DNA from: Alphaproteobacteria bacterium
GTDB lineage: Bacteria; Pseudomonadota; Alphaproteobacteria; UBA2966
DNA length: 62,638 nucleotides
Direction of reading: 5' to 3'
Assembly (NCBI GenBank): GCA_021296255.1
Contig: JAGWAU010000031.1
Coordinates: 1 to 62,638 of the forward strand
The notes below the pieces were generated by a model. That model was not told the DNA's origin and searched no databases. It was given only the letters and a program-made list of their open reading frames with translations. Below, in pieces: positions 9,222 through 17,965 of the stretch. The translations under genes and the position numbers were made by a program. Position 1 is the first letter of the stretch. Each line of letters opens with the position of its first letter.

Positions 9222-9650
9222 GATCTATGTCGGTCTTCCTGGAGAGAGGCCCCGCAGGCTGCCTGGGCCGCGATCGTCGTCGGCGTCGATGAAGACGTTC
9301 GCCGGCCTGCCCGCGAAGCGGAACTCTCCGGCCCGGCACGGAGAACAGGACGTGCCGCCGATACCCCGAGAATACAACACTGGATGGCGGCACTTGGGTC
9401 TGAGGCTGGGGGAACGGTGCAGGCCACTCCGGAGCCAACATGCCCTCCTTGCGCCCCGCGACCGCGGCACCCACGGGCGAGTCGAGGGTTTCGACAGGCG
9501 TCGGCCATCGGGCCGGCCAGTCGCAATCGGATCGCCGAACATGTGCGTCATGCATGCCTCCGGCCCAGCGAACGACCATCGGGTATTCGGAATCTTCAAT
9601 CAAATCGAATTTTCTGTGACCGTTTTCATATTACTTGAAATACATGGGCC
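9222..9650. other. divergent intergenic region, no confident gene
   Basis: This 429-base gap separates the M19 gene and the LysR gene. The right 60 bases (about 9590-9650) are AT-rich against a GC-rich background and contain the likely promoters and LysR sites. Several short frames exist on both strands, but none has a consistent motif or ribosome binding site. One leftward frame starts MIEDSEYPMVVRWAGG and could be a gene scrap, but this cannot be supported. Confidence 0.4.
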
Positions 9651-10679
9651 ATGATCAAGCTGGAAACGCTACGGACCTTCGTCGCCGTGGCCGAGGCCGG
9701 CAATATCAAGGACGCGGCCGAACGGCTTTGCCGGACGGCTTCGGCGGTCTTGATGACCCTGAAGCAACTCGAGCACGAAGTCGGCGGCGCGCTTTTCGAA
9801 ACCGACCGCAAGAACAGATTGACTGCTCTTGGTGCGTTCATGCTCGACACGGTGCGCCTTCAGATCCGGAGCTACGATTGAACGGTCGAAGGAATCCGCG
9901 CTTACGCCAGCAACCGCATTGGCCGGCTTACCCTTGCCTCGGTCCCTTCCGTCGCCACCAACCTGGTTCCGTCCTTGCTGCCCCGCTTCGTCCGGGACAG
10001 GCCCGGCATCGAAATCGAGATCCTGGATATCGATAGCCGGAACGTTCGCATAGTCGTCGAGACGAGGCAGGCGGATCTTGGAATTGCCGGACGACCGCAG
10101 TCGAGCACCCCGGTCATCTTCGAGCCGCTTTTTCGGGATCGCTTCAAGGTTGTCTGTAGCAGCGAGAGCGATCTGGCAATTGCTGGCAAGCCCGTTCACT
10201 GGTCGGAGCTCGAAGGCGAAAACCTCATCCTGAACGATGCTTCGGAGAAGATCGAGACGTCTACTTACAGGGCGCTGGCGGAAAGGGCTTCGATACAGGT
10301 CTGGAACGTGACGCCGCTGCTGGCGCTAGCGAAGGCGGGATTCGGAACGACGCTGCTTCCGGCGTCGGCGGTGGTCCATCTGCCCGACGGCGTCGTGGCC
10401 CTCGATCTGGCCGTCGATGAAGTCTGTCGCATGGTCGGATTGCTGAGACACGGCGATTCCGTGCCAAGCCCGCTTGCCTTCGCATTTCGGGAGTTGGTAC
10501 TCGACGAGTTACCGAAGCTTGCGCGAACTCTGGGGCTGCAAGTCGTGAGTCCTTGGCCGGCCGATAGCGTGACAACATTCATGCCGCGAAACCGCAACCG
10601 GCGCTTCACCGGCAACGGAGGCCACCGCGGAGCCAGTCAGGGTCGGGCTTGCATAGTCCGCCTGACCGGAGGAAGGTAA
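9651..10679 (+). pseudogene. LysR-family transcriptional regulator with in-frame TGA
   Basis: The N-terminal winged helix-turn-helix is clear (MIKLETLRTFVAVAEAGN, then the recognition region ending LEHEVGGALFETDR). At 9879-9881 a TGA interrupts the frame inside the linker helix. The same frame continues without a shift through ASNRIGRLTLASVPSVATN and a full type-2 periplasmic-binding-like effector domain to 10679. A single substitution such as CGA to TGA would explain this. A 76-residue DNA-binding fragment may still be made. Its position divergent from the M19 operon suggests it was that operon's regulator. A sequencing error at one base is the alternative. Confidence 0.85.
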
Positions 10680-10681
10680 CG

Positions 10682-10780
10682 ATGACCATCAGGGAAATCA
10701 TGACCCTGTGGCGGGTGTCGGACCTCGACAAATGGGCCGCCGGCCGGTCGGTGGCGTATGGAGAGTTCGGTCACCGGTGA
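10682..10780 (+). CDS. small open frame with strong ribosome binding site (32 aa)
   Basis: ATG at 10682 is preceded by GGAGGAAGG with a 5-base spacer, one of the best ribosome binding sites in the window. The translation begins MTIREIMTLWRVSDLDKW and stops after 32 residues. It may be the intact start of a gene whose remainder was lost, since it borders a region of broken mobile-element genes. No family is recognised. It begins one base after the end of the LysR frame. Confidence 0.35.
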   Translation: MTIREIMTLWRVSDLDKWAAGRSVAYGEFGHR

Positions 10781-11057
10781 GTGCAGCCGAGTGGGCCAGA
10801 TGCAGGATGTCCGTATCGCGGCCACGGCGCGGAACCTGCCTGAGAAGTCTGTCATGTTCCGGTCGGGGATGTTGGGCAGAATGTGGGGCTGGCGAAGAGG
10901 CTGGCTGAATGTATGCGCAAATTCAATGTATTGCCGGATATCGAGATTCCCATTCCGCCATCCACTTAACTGATTTGATATTGCTTCGTATTTTTGATTC
11001 TGCACCCCCAATTCCTCGTTAATTTCCGGACGGTTTCGGGACCGGTGGCGATCACGC
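10781..11057. other. AT-richer gap beside recombinase relic
   Basis: The segment around 10920-11030 is clearly more AT-rich than its surroundings, as expected for acquired DNA. On the minus strand a frame here reads QNQKYEAISNQLSGWRNG and looks protein-like, but it has no recognisable family and no good start. It could be the eroded end of the mobile element that carried the recombinase. No regulatory site could be identified. Confidence 0.3.
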
Positions 11058-11650
11058 TCACCCGACATAAATGTTCTGGTGCGCTTCGGCGCGCGGTTCC
11101 TGGGCGATCGTCTCTCGAAGCCCTTTCAGTGGTACGGGTTTGGTCGCCGAGTTGACATGGACGAGGCGCATGCCGGTGGGCAGGCGCCGGCCATCAGCAT
11201 CTATTCGGAGGTCGACCGTTGCCGGGCTGCGGCAACTCCCAGCAGCTCGCGTTGAGCCTGCCATTCGAGGGGAAGGCGGGTGTCGTTCATGAGGGTGATA
11301 GAGAGTCCCGCGGTTGATGGGCTTGCCGCCGGTGACGCTGCCGTCCCGCATGACCCTCCGTTTGCTGGTGATGCCCTCGGCATCGAGCCGGTGGCGCAGC
11401 TCGCGCACGGACCTGATCTGGCGGTAGAGACGGAAGATGCGGCGGACGGTTGCGGCTTCCTCCTCGTTGACCACCGGCTTGCGGTCGTGGGCGTCGCATC
11501 CGAGGGGCGGATTGCCGCCCACTCACACGTCTTTCTTCTTGGAGGCGGCGATCTTGTCGCGTATCCGCTCCCCGTGACCTTCCGCTCGAACTGGGCGAAG
11601 GAGAGAAGCACGTTGAGGGTAAGCCGTCCCATCGAAGTGCTGGTCTACGA
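11058..11650 (-). pseudogene. serine recombinase (resolvase/invertase family), multiply frameshifted
   Basis: Reading leftward, the frames give MGRLTLNVLLSFAQFE, then after a shift ERIRDKIAASKKK, then after another shift MGGNPPLGCDAHDRKPVV and EEEAATVRRIFRLYRQI. These are consecutive conserved blocks of large serine recombinases (end of the catalytic domain and the recombinase domain). At least three frames are needed to follow it. The N-terminal part with the catalytic serine is not found upstream. The end dissolves near 11060 (ADGRRL-like block). It marks an old integrated element, and the product cannot be functional. Confidence 0.8.
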
Positions 11651-11936
11651 CGATGTCGACGACGCCGTGCCAGCGCTTCGGCGCATGGGCGGAAAGCGCA
11701 TCCGAGGTTACAGAGTCTCGGTTACAGAGTAGAGAGGCCCGGCACCCTTGCCCACGCCGGGACGTGAGATCGTACACGCGGGAGGCATTTCCGGTCCTCG
11801 GACATGGCCTCACCGACACCGCTCAACTAACATTCCACCTGGACCACTCAGTAGGGGCCGGTCAGTCCCATAGCCGCTTGAGGTCTGGACTCGGCCGGTC
11901 ATTGCGCGCCAGAAGGAACAGGATTGGCGATCCTCC

Positions 11937-12962
11937 ATGTTCGAGGAACTGGGATTCGAGCAGCTGACACCGCTCACGGCGTCTGTCCTGCTGGGTTTGG
12001 TGCTCGGCTGCACCTACGGCGCTCTGGCGCAGCGCAGCGCTTTCTGTCTGCGCCGCAGTCTGGTCGGCCAGTGGCGCGATTGCCTGCCGGCGCTGGGCGC
12101 ATGGACGATGGCGCTGGCGTGCGCGATCGCCGGAACCCGGCTTGCAGTCGCCATGGACCTGATTTCCTTCGAGGCGCACCGGTTTCTCGCGTCCGACCTG
12201 CCGGTAGTCTCCGTACTGCTGGGCGGCGCGCTGTTCGGGGCCGGCATGGTGCTCGCGGGCGGCTGCGTCTCGCGCCTCACGGTGCTGGTCGGCAGCGGCA
12301 ATCTGCGCGCCCTGATCGTCCTGATCGTCTTTGCCGTCACGGCCCATGCAGTGATGAAGGGCGCGCTGGCACCGATACGCCAGGCGCTCGGCGACGCATC
12401 CCTCTCCGGCGGAGAGGCGACGGCGCTCTCGGCATGGCCCGGCGGCGAGGTCTGGCCGCTGGTCATCGCGGGTGCCGCGTTCGTCTTCGCGCTCATCTCC
12501 CGCGCGCGGATCGCCCATCTGGCGATGGCCGCCGCGATCGGTCTGCTGGTGCCGCTCGGCTGGATCGGCACGGGCTTCGTACTGCTGGATGACTTCGACC
12601 CGATTCCCGTGCAGTCGATGGGCTTCACCGGGCCGATAGCCGACACGCTGTTCTGGGTCGTGGCGGCGACGTCGATTCCGGCCGGCTTCGGCACAGGCCT
12701 CGCGGCAGGCGTTCTTCTCGGCAGCTTGGCGGCGGCGCTGGCGGCCGGCGAGTTCCGCTGGCAGAGCCTGGAAGGGCCGCGGCAGACCGGGCGTTACCTC
12801 GCCGGCGCCGTGATGATGGGCGTGGGCGGCGTGCTGGCAGGCGGCTGCACGGTCGGCGCCGGCCTCTCCGGCGTCTCCACCGCAAGCCTTGCCGCTCTCC
12901 TCGCACTCGCCGCGATGGCGGCTTCGGCGCGGGCCGTCGGCGTGCTCCTCGCCGCCCGATAG
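11937..12962 (+). CDS. YeeE/YedE-family sulfur-compound transporter
   Basis: The protein is 341 residues and almost entirely hydrophobic, with about ten membrane helices. It carries the two family signatures with conserved cysteines, GGCVSRLT (about residue 113) and GGCTVGAGLSG (about residue 304). Characterised relatives import thiosulfate (TsuA) or other sulfur species, so an inner-membrane role in sulfur uptake is likely. It is convergent with the flavocytochrome c/sox cluster to its right, a common association that supports a link to sulfur oxidation. Upstream is the recombinase relic and about 215 bases without a gene. Confidence 0.85.
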   Translation: MFEELGFEQLTPLTASVLLGLVLGCTYGALAQRSAFCLRRSLVGQWRDCLPALGAWTMALACAIAGTRLAVAMDLISFEAHRFLASDLPVVSVLLGGALFGAGMVLAGGCVSRLTVLVGSGNLRALIVLIVFAVTAHAVMKGALAPIRQALGDASLSGGEATALSAWPGGEVWPLVIAGAAFVFALISRARIAHLAMAAAIGLLVPLGWIGTGFVLLDDFDPIPVQSMGFTGPIADTLFWVVAATSIPAGFGTGLAAGVLLGSLAAALAAGEFRWQSLEGPRQTGRYLAGAVMMGVGGVLAGGCTVGAGLSGVSTASLAALLALAAMAASARAVGVLLAAR

Positions 12963-13016
12963 TGCGGCGGAGGGGCTACGGCGCTCCTGCCCGGGGCGTA
13001 AGCGCCGTCAGCAGGA

Positions 13017-14312
13017 TCAGCTGAACATATCCCCGGTAATGGCGGCATACCAGCCGAGCGATTCCTCATAGGTCGCCTTGCGCAATTCCGCGCTTTCCCC
13101 GGTCTTGGAAATGAAGCCGTCGGTCTTGGCGATCTTCTCGTCGGTCGCTTCGTAGGAAGCGCCGACCTTGACGCCGTCATCGGTGCCGATGAGCGACCAG
13201 CAGGTGTTGGAGAACCGCGGCGGGAACACCGAGGACCCGATAAGCGCCCCGCGCACCGCCATGGCGCAGACCTTCGCCTGGCTGTTGGCCGAGAAGCCCG
13301 ACTTCGGCATGTCGCCCTGCAGCGCCGCGTCGCCCAGCACATGAATATTGGCGTCCGCGCGACTCTCCATGGTGTGCGGCACGACCGGCGCCCAGCCGGA
13401 CTCGTCGGTGACGCCCGCGAGCGCCGCGACGCGCCCCGCCTGCTGCGCGGGAATGACGTTGCAGACATCCACCTTCGTCGCCTCGCCGTCCACCACCACC
13501 TCCAAGCTATCGGGCCGCACCTCGACCTTGTCGCCGCCGAAATCCGGGCCGACGCGCTCGATCATGCCGGGGTAGTGGCGCTGCCAGCCGTCCTCGAACA
13601 ATCCCTGCTTGGAGAACTTCTCCTTGGGGTCGACGATCAGGATCTTCGCCGTCGGATTGGCCTGTTTCAGCACGTGGGCCACCATCGAAATCCGCTCATA
13701 GGGCCCCGGCGGGCAGCGGAACGGGTTCGGCGGCGCCACCATGCAATAGACGCCGCCTTGCGGCATGGCTTCGATTTGCGCCTTGAGAAGTTGGGTTTGC
13801 GAGCCGGCCTTGTAGGCGTGCGGCATGCGGTTCTGCTGTGACAGGTCCCATCCTGGAACGGAGCCTTCGCGGAAGTCGATGCCCGGTGAGAGCACGAGGC
13901 GGTCGTAGGCGAGGCTGCCCCCGCCCGCGAGCCCCACGCTCCGCGCGTCGCGGTCGATGGAGACCGCCCAGTCGTGCACGACGTTGATCCCGTGATTCGC
14001 GGCCAGCGCTCCGTAGCTGTGACCGATCGACGCGAACTCGCGGAAGCCGCCGATATAGAGGTTCGAGAAGAAGCAGGTGTAGTAGGCGCGGCTCGGTTCC
14101 ACGAGCGTCACATCCACGGCACCCTTCGAATCCTTGGCGATGTAGCGCGCCGCCGTTGCACCGCCCGCACCGCCGCCCACGACCACGACGCGGGGGCGGC
14201 CTTGCGCGAGCACCGCCGGCGCTGACAGCGCCGATACCGCCGTAGTTGCCGCGGCCGCAGTTGCAAGAAAATGGCGCCGGTTCAAGCCGCTCTCTCCGTT
14301 CCGTTTGCTCAT
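13017..14312 (-). CDS. flavocytochrome c sulfide dehydrogenase flavoprotein subunit
   Basis: The protein is 431 residues. A twin-arginine signal (LNRRHFLATAAAATTA) precedes the FAD-binding VVVVGGGAGGATAARYI motif. The family cysteines are present (YYTCFFSNLYIGG; SNTCWSLI near the C-terminus), as are the GVYCMVAPPNPFRCPPGPYER and HVLGDAA blocks. It would oxidise sulfide in the periplasm and pass electrons to a c-type cytochrome, here the dihaem protein encoded just upstream. Start ATG 14312 is preferred because AGGAG lies 10 bases upstream; GTG 14333, overlapping the previous stop, is the alternative. In sox clusters this gene is called soxF or fccB. Confidence 0.9.
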   Translation of the reverse strand: MSKRNGESGLNRRHFLATAAAATTAVSALSAPAVLAQGRPRVVVVGGGAGGATAARYIAKDSKGAVDVTLVEPSRAYYTCFFSNLYIGGFREFASIGHSYGALAANHGINVVHDWAVSIDRDARSVGLAGGGSLAYDRLVLSPGIDFREGSVPGWDLSQQNRMPHAYKAGSQTQLLKAQIEAMPQGGVYCMVAPPNPFRCPPGPYERISMVAHVLKQANPTAKILIVDPKEKFSKQGLFEDGWQRHYPGMIERVGPDFGGDKVEVRPDSLEVVVDGEATKVDVCNVIPAQQAGRVAALAGVTDESGWAPVVPHTMESRADANIHVLGDAALQGDMPKSGFSANSQAKVCAMAVRGALIGSSVFPPRFSNTCWSLIGTDDGVKVGASYEATDEKIAKTDGFISKTGESAELRKATYEESLGWYAAITGDMFS

Positions 14313-14329
14313 GACGTGTTTCTCCTGGC

Positions 14330-15121
14330 TCACGGGCTGTCTTCCGCCCTGTGGAAATGTGCGGCGAGGGCAGCGATCTCCTCGTCCGAAAGGCGCCCGG
14401 CCACCATCTGCATGACGGGATGGACCCTCTTTCCGCCCTTGTAAGCGTGCAAGGCTATCACGAAGTCATCGAGTGGCCATCCGGTTATCGAGGGGATGCC
14501 TTTGACGGTCCCGTCCATGCGGTGGCAGGTAATGCATTCACCCGCGAGATAGGCGCCATATTCGGGGTCTCCCTCGATGGCTAGGATCCGCGGATCGAGG
14601 CCGAATTCCTCGGGCGTCGCAGTCGGTTCCGCTGGCGGAAGATCGGAGCGAGGGCCGGAAAAGCCGCCCAGCCACGCCAACAGCGCCGCCCTGTCGTCCG
14701 CTTCCGCCATTCCCGCGAAGCTCATGCGTGAGTGCGGCACGAGAGCAACCGGGTCGGAGAGGAAGGCATCCAGAGTCGCCTCGGTCCAGACCAGGCCGCC
14801 GGCACCGGCCGCCTTCATCGCCTGGGAATAGCGATAGTCCGCAAGCGAGCCGGCCGCGCGGCCGAAGACATCGTTGAGCTGCGGACCGATCCGGTGTTCC
14901 GCGCCGTCGCCCACCTGATGGCAGCGCTTACATTGGTCGAAGAGCGCCTTGCCGCGGCCGGCATCGGCGCTCCATGCGGCGGCCGAGAGAACCATCAGCA
15001 GCGCCACGGAAAGCAGCCCGGATGCTAGACATGCCGCGAGGCCGGCCGGCCGGGGACGGTGCCGGCCGGAGGCTTTAGTCGACCTCAATCCGTTTGCTGA
15101 GGCTGTACACGGAGCCGTCAT
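14330..15121 (-). CDS. dihaem c-type cytochrome, probable electron acceptor of sulfide dehydrogenase
   Basis: Two haem attachment motifs are visible, CKRCH (about residue 64) after a signal-like hydrophobic stretch (LLSVALLMVLSAAAWSA) and CITCH (about residue 197). The first domain resembles class I cytochrome c (GPQLNDVFGR; axial-Met candidate HSRMSFAG). The second resembles the small cytochrome subunit of flavocytochrome c. It lies directly upstream of the flavoprotein gene and probably forms its periplasmic partner. The called start at 15121 overlaps soxZ by 47 bases. A start downstream of the soxZ stop is plausible but has no standard codon before the signal peptide, so the exact start is uncertain. 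Confidence 0.85.
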   Translation of the reverse strand: MTAPCTASANGLRSTKASGRHRPRPAGLAACLASGLLSVALLMVLSAAAWSADAGRGKALFDQCKRCHQVGDGAEHRIGPQLNDVFGRAAGSLADYRYSQAMKAAGAGGLVWTEATLDAFLSDPVALVPHSRMSFAGMAEADDRAALLAWLGGFSGPRSDLPPAEPTATPEEFGLDPRILAIEGDPEYGAYLAGECITCHRMDGTVKGIPSITGWPLDDFVIALHAYKGGKRVHPVMQMVAGRLSDEEIAALAAHFHRAEDSP

Positions 15122-15401
15122 CGTCGATCCATTGGAAGTCCAGGTGGCCCGATTCCGGAACGGCCATCTGAAACTGTATGTAGGGATCGGCCGAGACCGC
15201 CGGCTCCAGATCGACGGAGACCACCACCTCGCCGTTGAAGCTCACCACAAAGCGGTTGATGATCTGGCGCGGCACGAGCGCGCCCTCGCTGTCATGGCGC
15301 TGCCCCGTATGCATCGGATGGGTGATCCGGGTCTTGACCGTGAAGGGAATGCCCGCCGCCACCGACTTCGGCAGCTTCACGCGCGGCCTGGGTTCCGCCA
15401 T
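15075..15401 (-). CDS. soxZ: SoxZ, sulfur carrier complex subunit
   Basis: The protein is 108 residues, of normal length, with the SoxZ pattern AEPRPRVKLPKSVAAG, THPMHTGQRHD, NRFVVSFNGE and ISS-like WIDDDGS near the end. SoxZ pairs with SoxY, which carries sulfur intermediates covalently on a C-terminal cysteine. It has no signal peptide, because the SoxYZ dimer is exported using the SoxY Tat signal. It lies 10 bases after soxY and overlaps the start of the cytochrome gene, so the cluster is one operon. Confidence 0.92.
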   Translation of the reverse strand: MAEPRPRVKLPKSVAAGIPFTVKTRITHPMHTGQRHDSEGALVPRQIINRFVVSFNGEVVVSVDLEPAVSADPYIQFQMAVPESGHLDFQWIDDDGSVYSLSKRIEVD

Positions 15402-15411
15402 CGCCCGTTCC

Positions 15412-15831
15412 TCAACCGCAGCCGCCGACTGTCACCGCGATTGCCTGGGAGGTCTGGCGGAACGTGCCGTCCGCCATCTCCGCCACCGCATACACGGTCT
15501 GGCTCCCGGCCAGCCGGATGCGGATCGTGGCTTCCGGCGGCACCAGCCTTCCGAACGTGAAGACCGCGACGCCGGGATTCGGGTTTCCGTCGTTGAAGAG
15601 CGCGATGCGTCTGGCACCCTCGGCAACGACCCGGATCGGCACGGCGCCGCCGTTGTCGAAGATTTCCGGCGCATCGAGAATCACACCGCCTTCCAGGCGG
15701 AATGCGCCGCCTGTGAACGCGTCGATGGCCTGCCAGACCCCGTTCGAGGCCTCTACCGCGCCGACAGGGATCAGCGCGGCCGCGCTGGCAGACGCGCCCA
15801 TCAGCAACACATCCCTGCGCGTCGGAGCCAC
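15412..15831 (-). CDS. soxY: SoxY, thiosulfate-oxidation carrier protein
   Basis: The protein is 139 residues. The N-terminus has twin arginines (APTRRDVLLMGASASAA), a Tat signal. The body has the immunoglobulin-like SoxY pattern (PIRVVAEGARRIALFNDGN). The protein ends VGGCG, retaining the swinging-arm cysteine that binds sulfane sulfur, with one Gly fewer than the usual GGCGG. It is the first gene of the soxY-soxZ-cytochrome-flavoprotein operon. No soxAX, soxB or soxCD is present in the window, so these genes may instead work with the sulfide dehydrogenase. Confidence 0.92.
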   Translation of the reverse strand: MAPTRRDVLLMGASASAAALIPVGAVEASNGVWQAIDAFTGGAFRLEGGVILDAPEIFDNGGAVPIRVVAEGARRIALFNDGNPNPGVAVFTFGRLVPPEATIRIRLAGSQTVYAVAEMADGTFRQTSQAIAVTVGGCG

Positions 15832-16158
15832 GATGGGGCCTCCTCCCGCTCGCTGGCCGATTGGTGATATGGCTCTCCGTTGCGGCGCGCGTCAAGCCTC
15901 TGTCGCCCGATGCCGAGGGCGGCGGCTTGCGTGTCACGCTACGCGGCGACTTCGGCACGATCCTAGAATGGGCGGGAAATGGAGACAAGAGAGAGGCGAC
16001 CGACACCCCCCGCTCGGGAATGTCGGTCCGGGCGTGAGCGGGGAAGGGAGGAAGACATTTTCAGTAACCCATTGTTATCACTTTTGAATTGGAGTTTTAG
16101 TCTCTTCCCCACGATCTTGCCATCGGCGTAGTCGCGGCAGGGGGCGTTCTCGATTTTC
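15832..16158. other. gene-free gap upstream of soxY
   Basis: This 327-base stretch holds the presumed soxY promoter near its left edge. An AT-rich patch at 16060-16105 borders the integrase fragment. No reading frame here has a convincing motif, and no transcription-factor site could be recognised. Confidence 0.35.
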
Positions 16159-16306
16159 AAGCGCCGGACGCGGAAGGTGGGACTGCCCGCAGACATCTGT
16201 GCGCACAGATTCCGGGGGGACGGGGATCACGGAGTATCTGCGGAACGGGGGCGACCTCAAGGTTGCAGCCTGGATCGCGGGCCACGCCTCAACACGGACC
16301 ACGTAG
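16159..16306 (+). pseudogene. tyrosine recombinase (integrase) C-terminal fragment, frameshifted
   Basis: The first frame gives KRRTRKVGLPADICAHRFRG, matching the HxxR box region of phage-type integrases. One extra G in a run near 16215 shifts the frame. The next frame gives GITEYLRNGGDLKVAAWIAG and HASTRTT, the helix and second His box before the catalytic Tyr. A TAG follows at once, so the Tyr is missing. It is only about 48 codons of an originally much longer protein. It marks the edge of a lost mobile element, together with the IS110 scrap just to the right. Confidence 0.75.
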
Positions 16307-16342
16307 CTCTAACAACAAGCCACCGCTCGGAAGCTCCTCGCC

Positions 16343-16459
16343 ATCCAGAATCTTCGTCCCGCTCAGCTTCCTGCGGAAAGCAACCGATCCGTCATCCCGA
16401 ACTCCATGCACCTGAAAGCTGCGCTTCGCCAGGTGGATCCCGATGATGCTGACCTCTTC
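16343..16459 (-). pseudogene. IS110-family transposase N-terminal fragment
   Basis: About 39 codons on the minus strand read EEVSIIGIHLAKRSFQVHG followed by DDGSVAFRRKLSGTKIL. This is the conserved start of IS110-family transposases (consensus IIGIDLAKRSFQLHG). The first catalytic Asp is replaced by His. The sequence loses similarity after KIL. The rest of the transposase and the element ends are absent. It is 36 bases from the integrase fragment. Confidence 0.75.
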
Positions 16460-16693
16460 CGTGGATGCTTCCTCCTTCAGGGGTTCGAATGCACCGCCAC
16501 CTTGGCACATCGCGATGCCGTCGGGAGGAGGCGTCCACTCCATCATTATTCCGCCGTTAACAACTGCCGCCTCGGCGGCTTGGCTCGTGAGCATCGCGGT
16601 CGTGATAGAGTCGTGAACGTCAACGATGAGCCGTTGGGGAGCGAAACGGACGACTGTCCAATGTCCTCATGCCGACAATCAGGATGGGTAACG

Positions 16694-17620
16694 ATGGACG
16701 AAGACGGTTCGCTCCGACGAACGGTCGATCATCGCGATATCGTCGGGCGGCTCAGCCGCGCCGAACGGCGCAGCCTGTTGCGGCGCTCCGATCTGAGAGG
16801 CTTGGTCCATCTTGCCGGCCATCTGGCGGCACTGGGCGTTACCGGTTCGCTGATCGCTCTCGAGGTGCCGGGCTGGCCGATCCTGCTGCTGCCTCACGGC
16901 ATTCTGCTCGTCTTCCTGTTTTGCCTGCAACATGAGGTGGTGCACAGAACGCCCTTCCGCAGCAACCGGCTAAATACGGTGGCGGCCTGGGCGGCGGGGC
17001 TGGTATCCATCCTGCCCCCGGCTTGGTTTCACCATTTCCACATGGCGCATCACCGTTACACTCACGATCCAGCGCGCGATCCGGAACTGGCAAAGCCTCC
17101 GCCGAAATCGAAGCCCGGTCTCGTCTGGACCGTCGCCGGCGGTCCTTACTGGATGGGCCAAGTGAGGACTTTGCTGAGCAACGCTGCCGGGCGGAACCGC
17201 GACGCGTTCGTGCCGCCGCAGGCCCGATCAGCCGTAGTCCGGGAAGCGCGACTGTTTCTCGCCGCCTACCTCGCCGCCGCTGGGTTGTCGGTGCTTTGCG
17301 GAGCAACCGCACTGCTCTGGTACTGGCTCATTCCCGCGCTCCTCGGGCAGCCCTTCCTGCGCCTCTATCTGCTGGCCGAGCATACCGGATGCCCGCACGT
17401 GCCCAACATGCTCCAGAACACGCGCACGACCTTCACCAATGCGGCAGTGCGCTTCATCGCCTGGAACATGCCCTATCATGTCGAGCACCATGTCTACCCT
17501 GCCGTGCCATTCCACAAGCTGCCGATGCTCAACGCTATGATGCGGAGCGATTTGATCATCACGGCAAACGGCTACCGGGCCGCAGCACAAGCCATTATTC
17601 CGGCCATCCTGCGCGGCTAG
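16694..17620 (+). CDS. membrane fatty-acid desaturase
   Basis: The protein is 308 residues with four or so hydrophobic helices and the three histidine boxes of the membrane di-iron desaturase family: HEVVH (about residue 79), HMAHH (about 117) and HVEHH (about 264). The HFHMAHHRYTHDPARDP block is typical. Substrate and double-bond position cannot be told from sequence; relatives act on acyl lipids or carotenoids. Start ATG 16694 is preceded by a weak AGGATGGG. Upstream extension of the frame runs through the IS110 scrap and is not coding. It is isolated, without an obvious operon partner. Confidence 0.82.
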   Translation: MDEDGSLRRTVDHRDIVGRLSRAERRSLLRRSDLRGLVHLAGHLAALGVTGSLIALEVPGWPILLLPHGILLVFLFCLQHEVVHRTPFRSNRLNTVAAWAAGLVSILPPAWFHHFHMAHHRYTHDPARDPELAKPPPKSKPGLVWTVAGGPYWMGQVRTLLSNAAGRNRDAFVPPQARSAVVREARLFLAAYLAAAGLSVLCGATALLWYWLIPALLGQPFLRLYLLAEHTGCPHVPNMLQNTRTTFTNAAVRFIAWNMPYHVEHHVYPAVPFHKLPMLNAMMRSDLIITANGYRAAAQAIIPAILRG

Positions 17621-17965
17621 GCATAGCCGCGGTTTCGCTGGGGTCTGTAGGCACCGTTGTCGAGGCCGAGAGAACACCCGCCGTGAGCGCAGGCCACCAG
17701 CCGCGCGCCACCCGCATCCAAGAGGACGACACCCCGCGACCACTGTCCCAATTTGCAATTGGGGCGGAATTTTGTCCCTGACGCCTGCCGGGCAGTGCGC
17801 ATGGCAGCGGATCGACCGTGACCGCGAAAGTGGACCCGGAGGGTTGTGCAGATCAGTGAAAGCCTTGAGCGGCAATATCAAGAGCAATTCATTGGGTGGC
17901 GGTCAATTGACATCTGGCGCTGGTCGCGCCGCTTGCCCGTCCGAAATGGCGATGCCGTCGCCGTC
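17621..17965. other. intergenic region between convergent desaturase and gltD
   Basis: This 345-base gap is between two convergent genes. It contains a perfect inverted repeat CCAATTTGCAATTGG near 17745-17760 and two nearby copies of TGTCCC. These might be a decayed insertion-element end or a terminator without a T-run. A rightward frame near 17846 has no recognisable product. Nothing else is seen. Confidence 0.35.

Noticed and set aside
9199..9603. Leftward frame beginning MIEDSEYPMVV as an OsmC-like gene
   Set aside because: Only the first few residues are suggestive. The rest is Arg/Pro-rich and lacks the OsmC cysteine motifs.
16440..16500. tRNA-like GGGGTTCGAATGC sequence near the integrase scrap
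   Set aside because: The flanking bases do not pair into a T-arm stem and no acceptor or anticodon arms are found, so it is not a tRNA or a clear attachment site.
17740..17780. CCAATTTGCAATTGG palindrome as an insertion-sequence end
   Set aside because: No second copy or transposase scrap is found nearby. It may be a random palindrome or a terminator stem.
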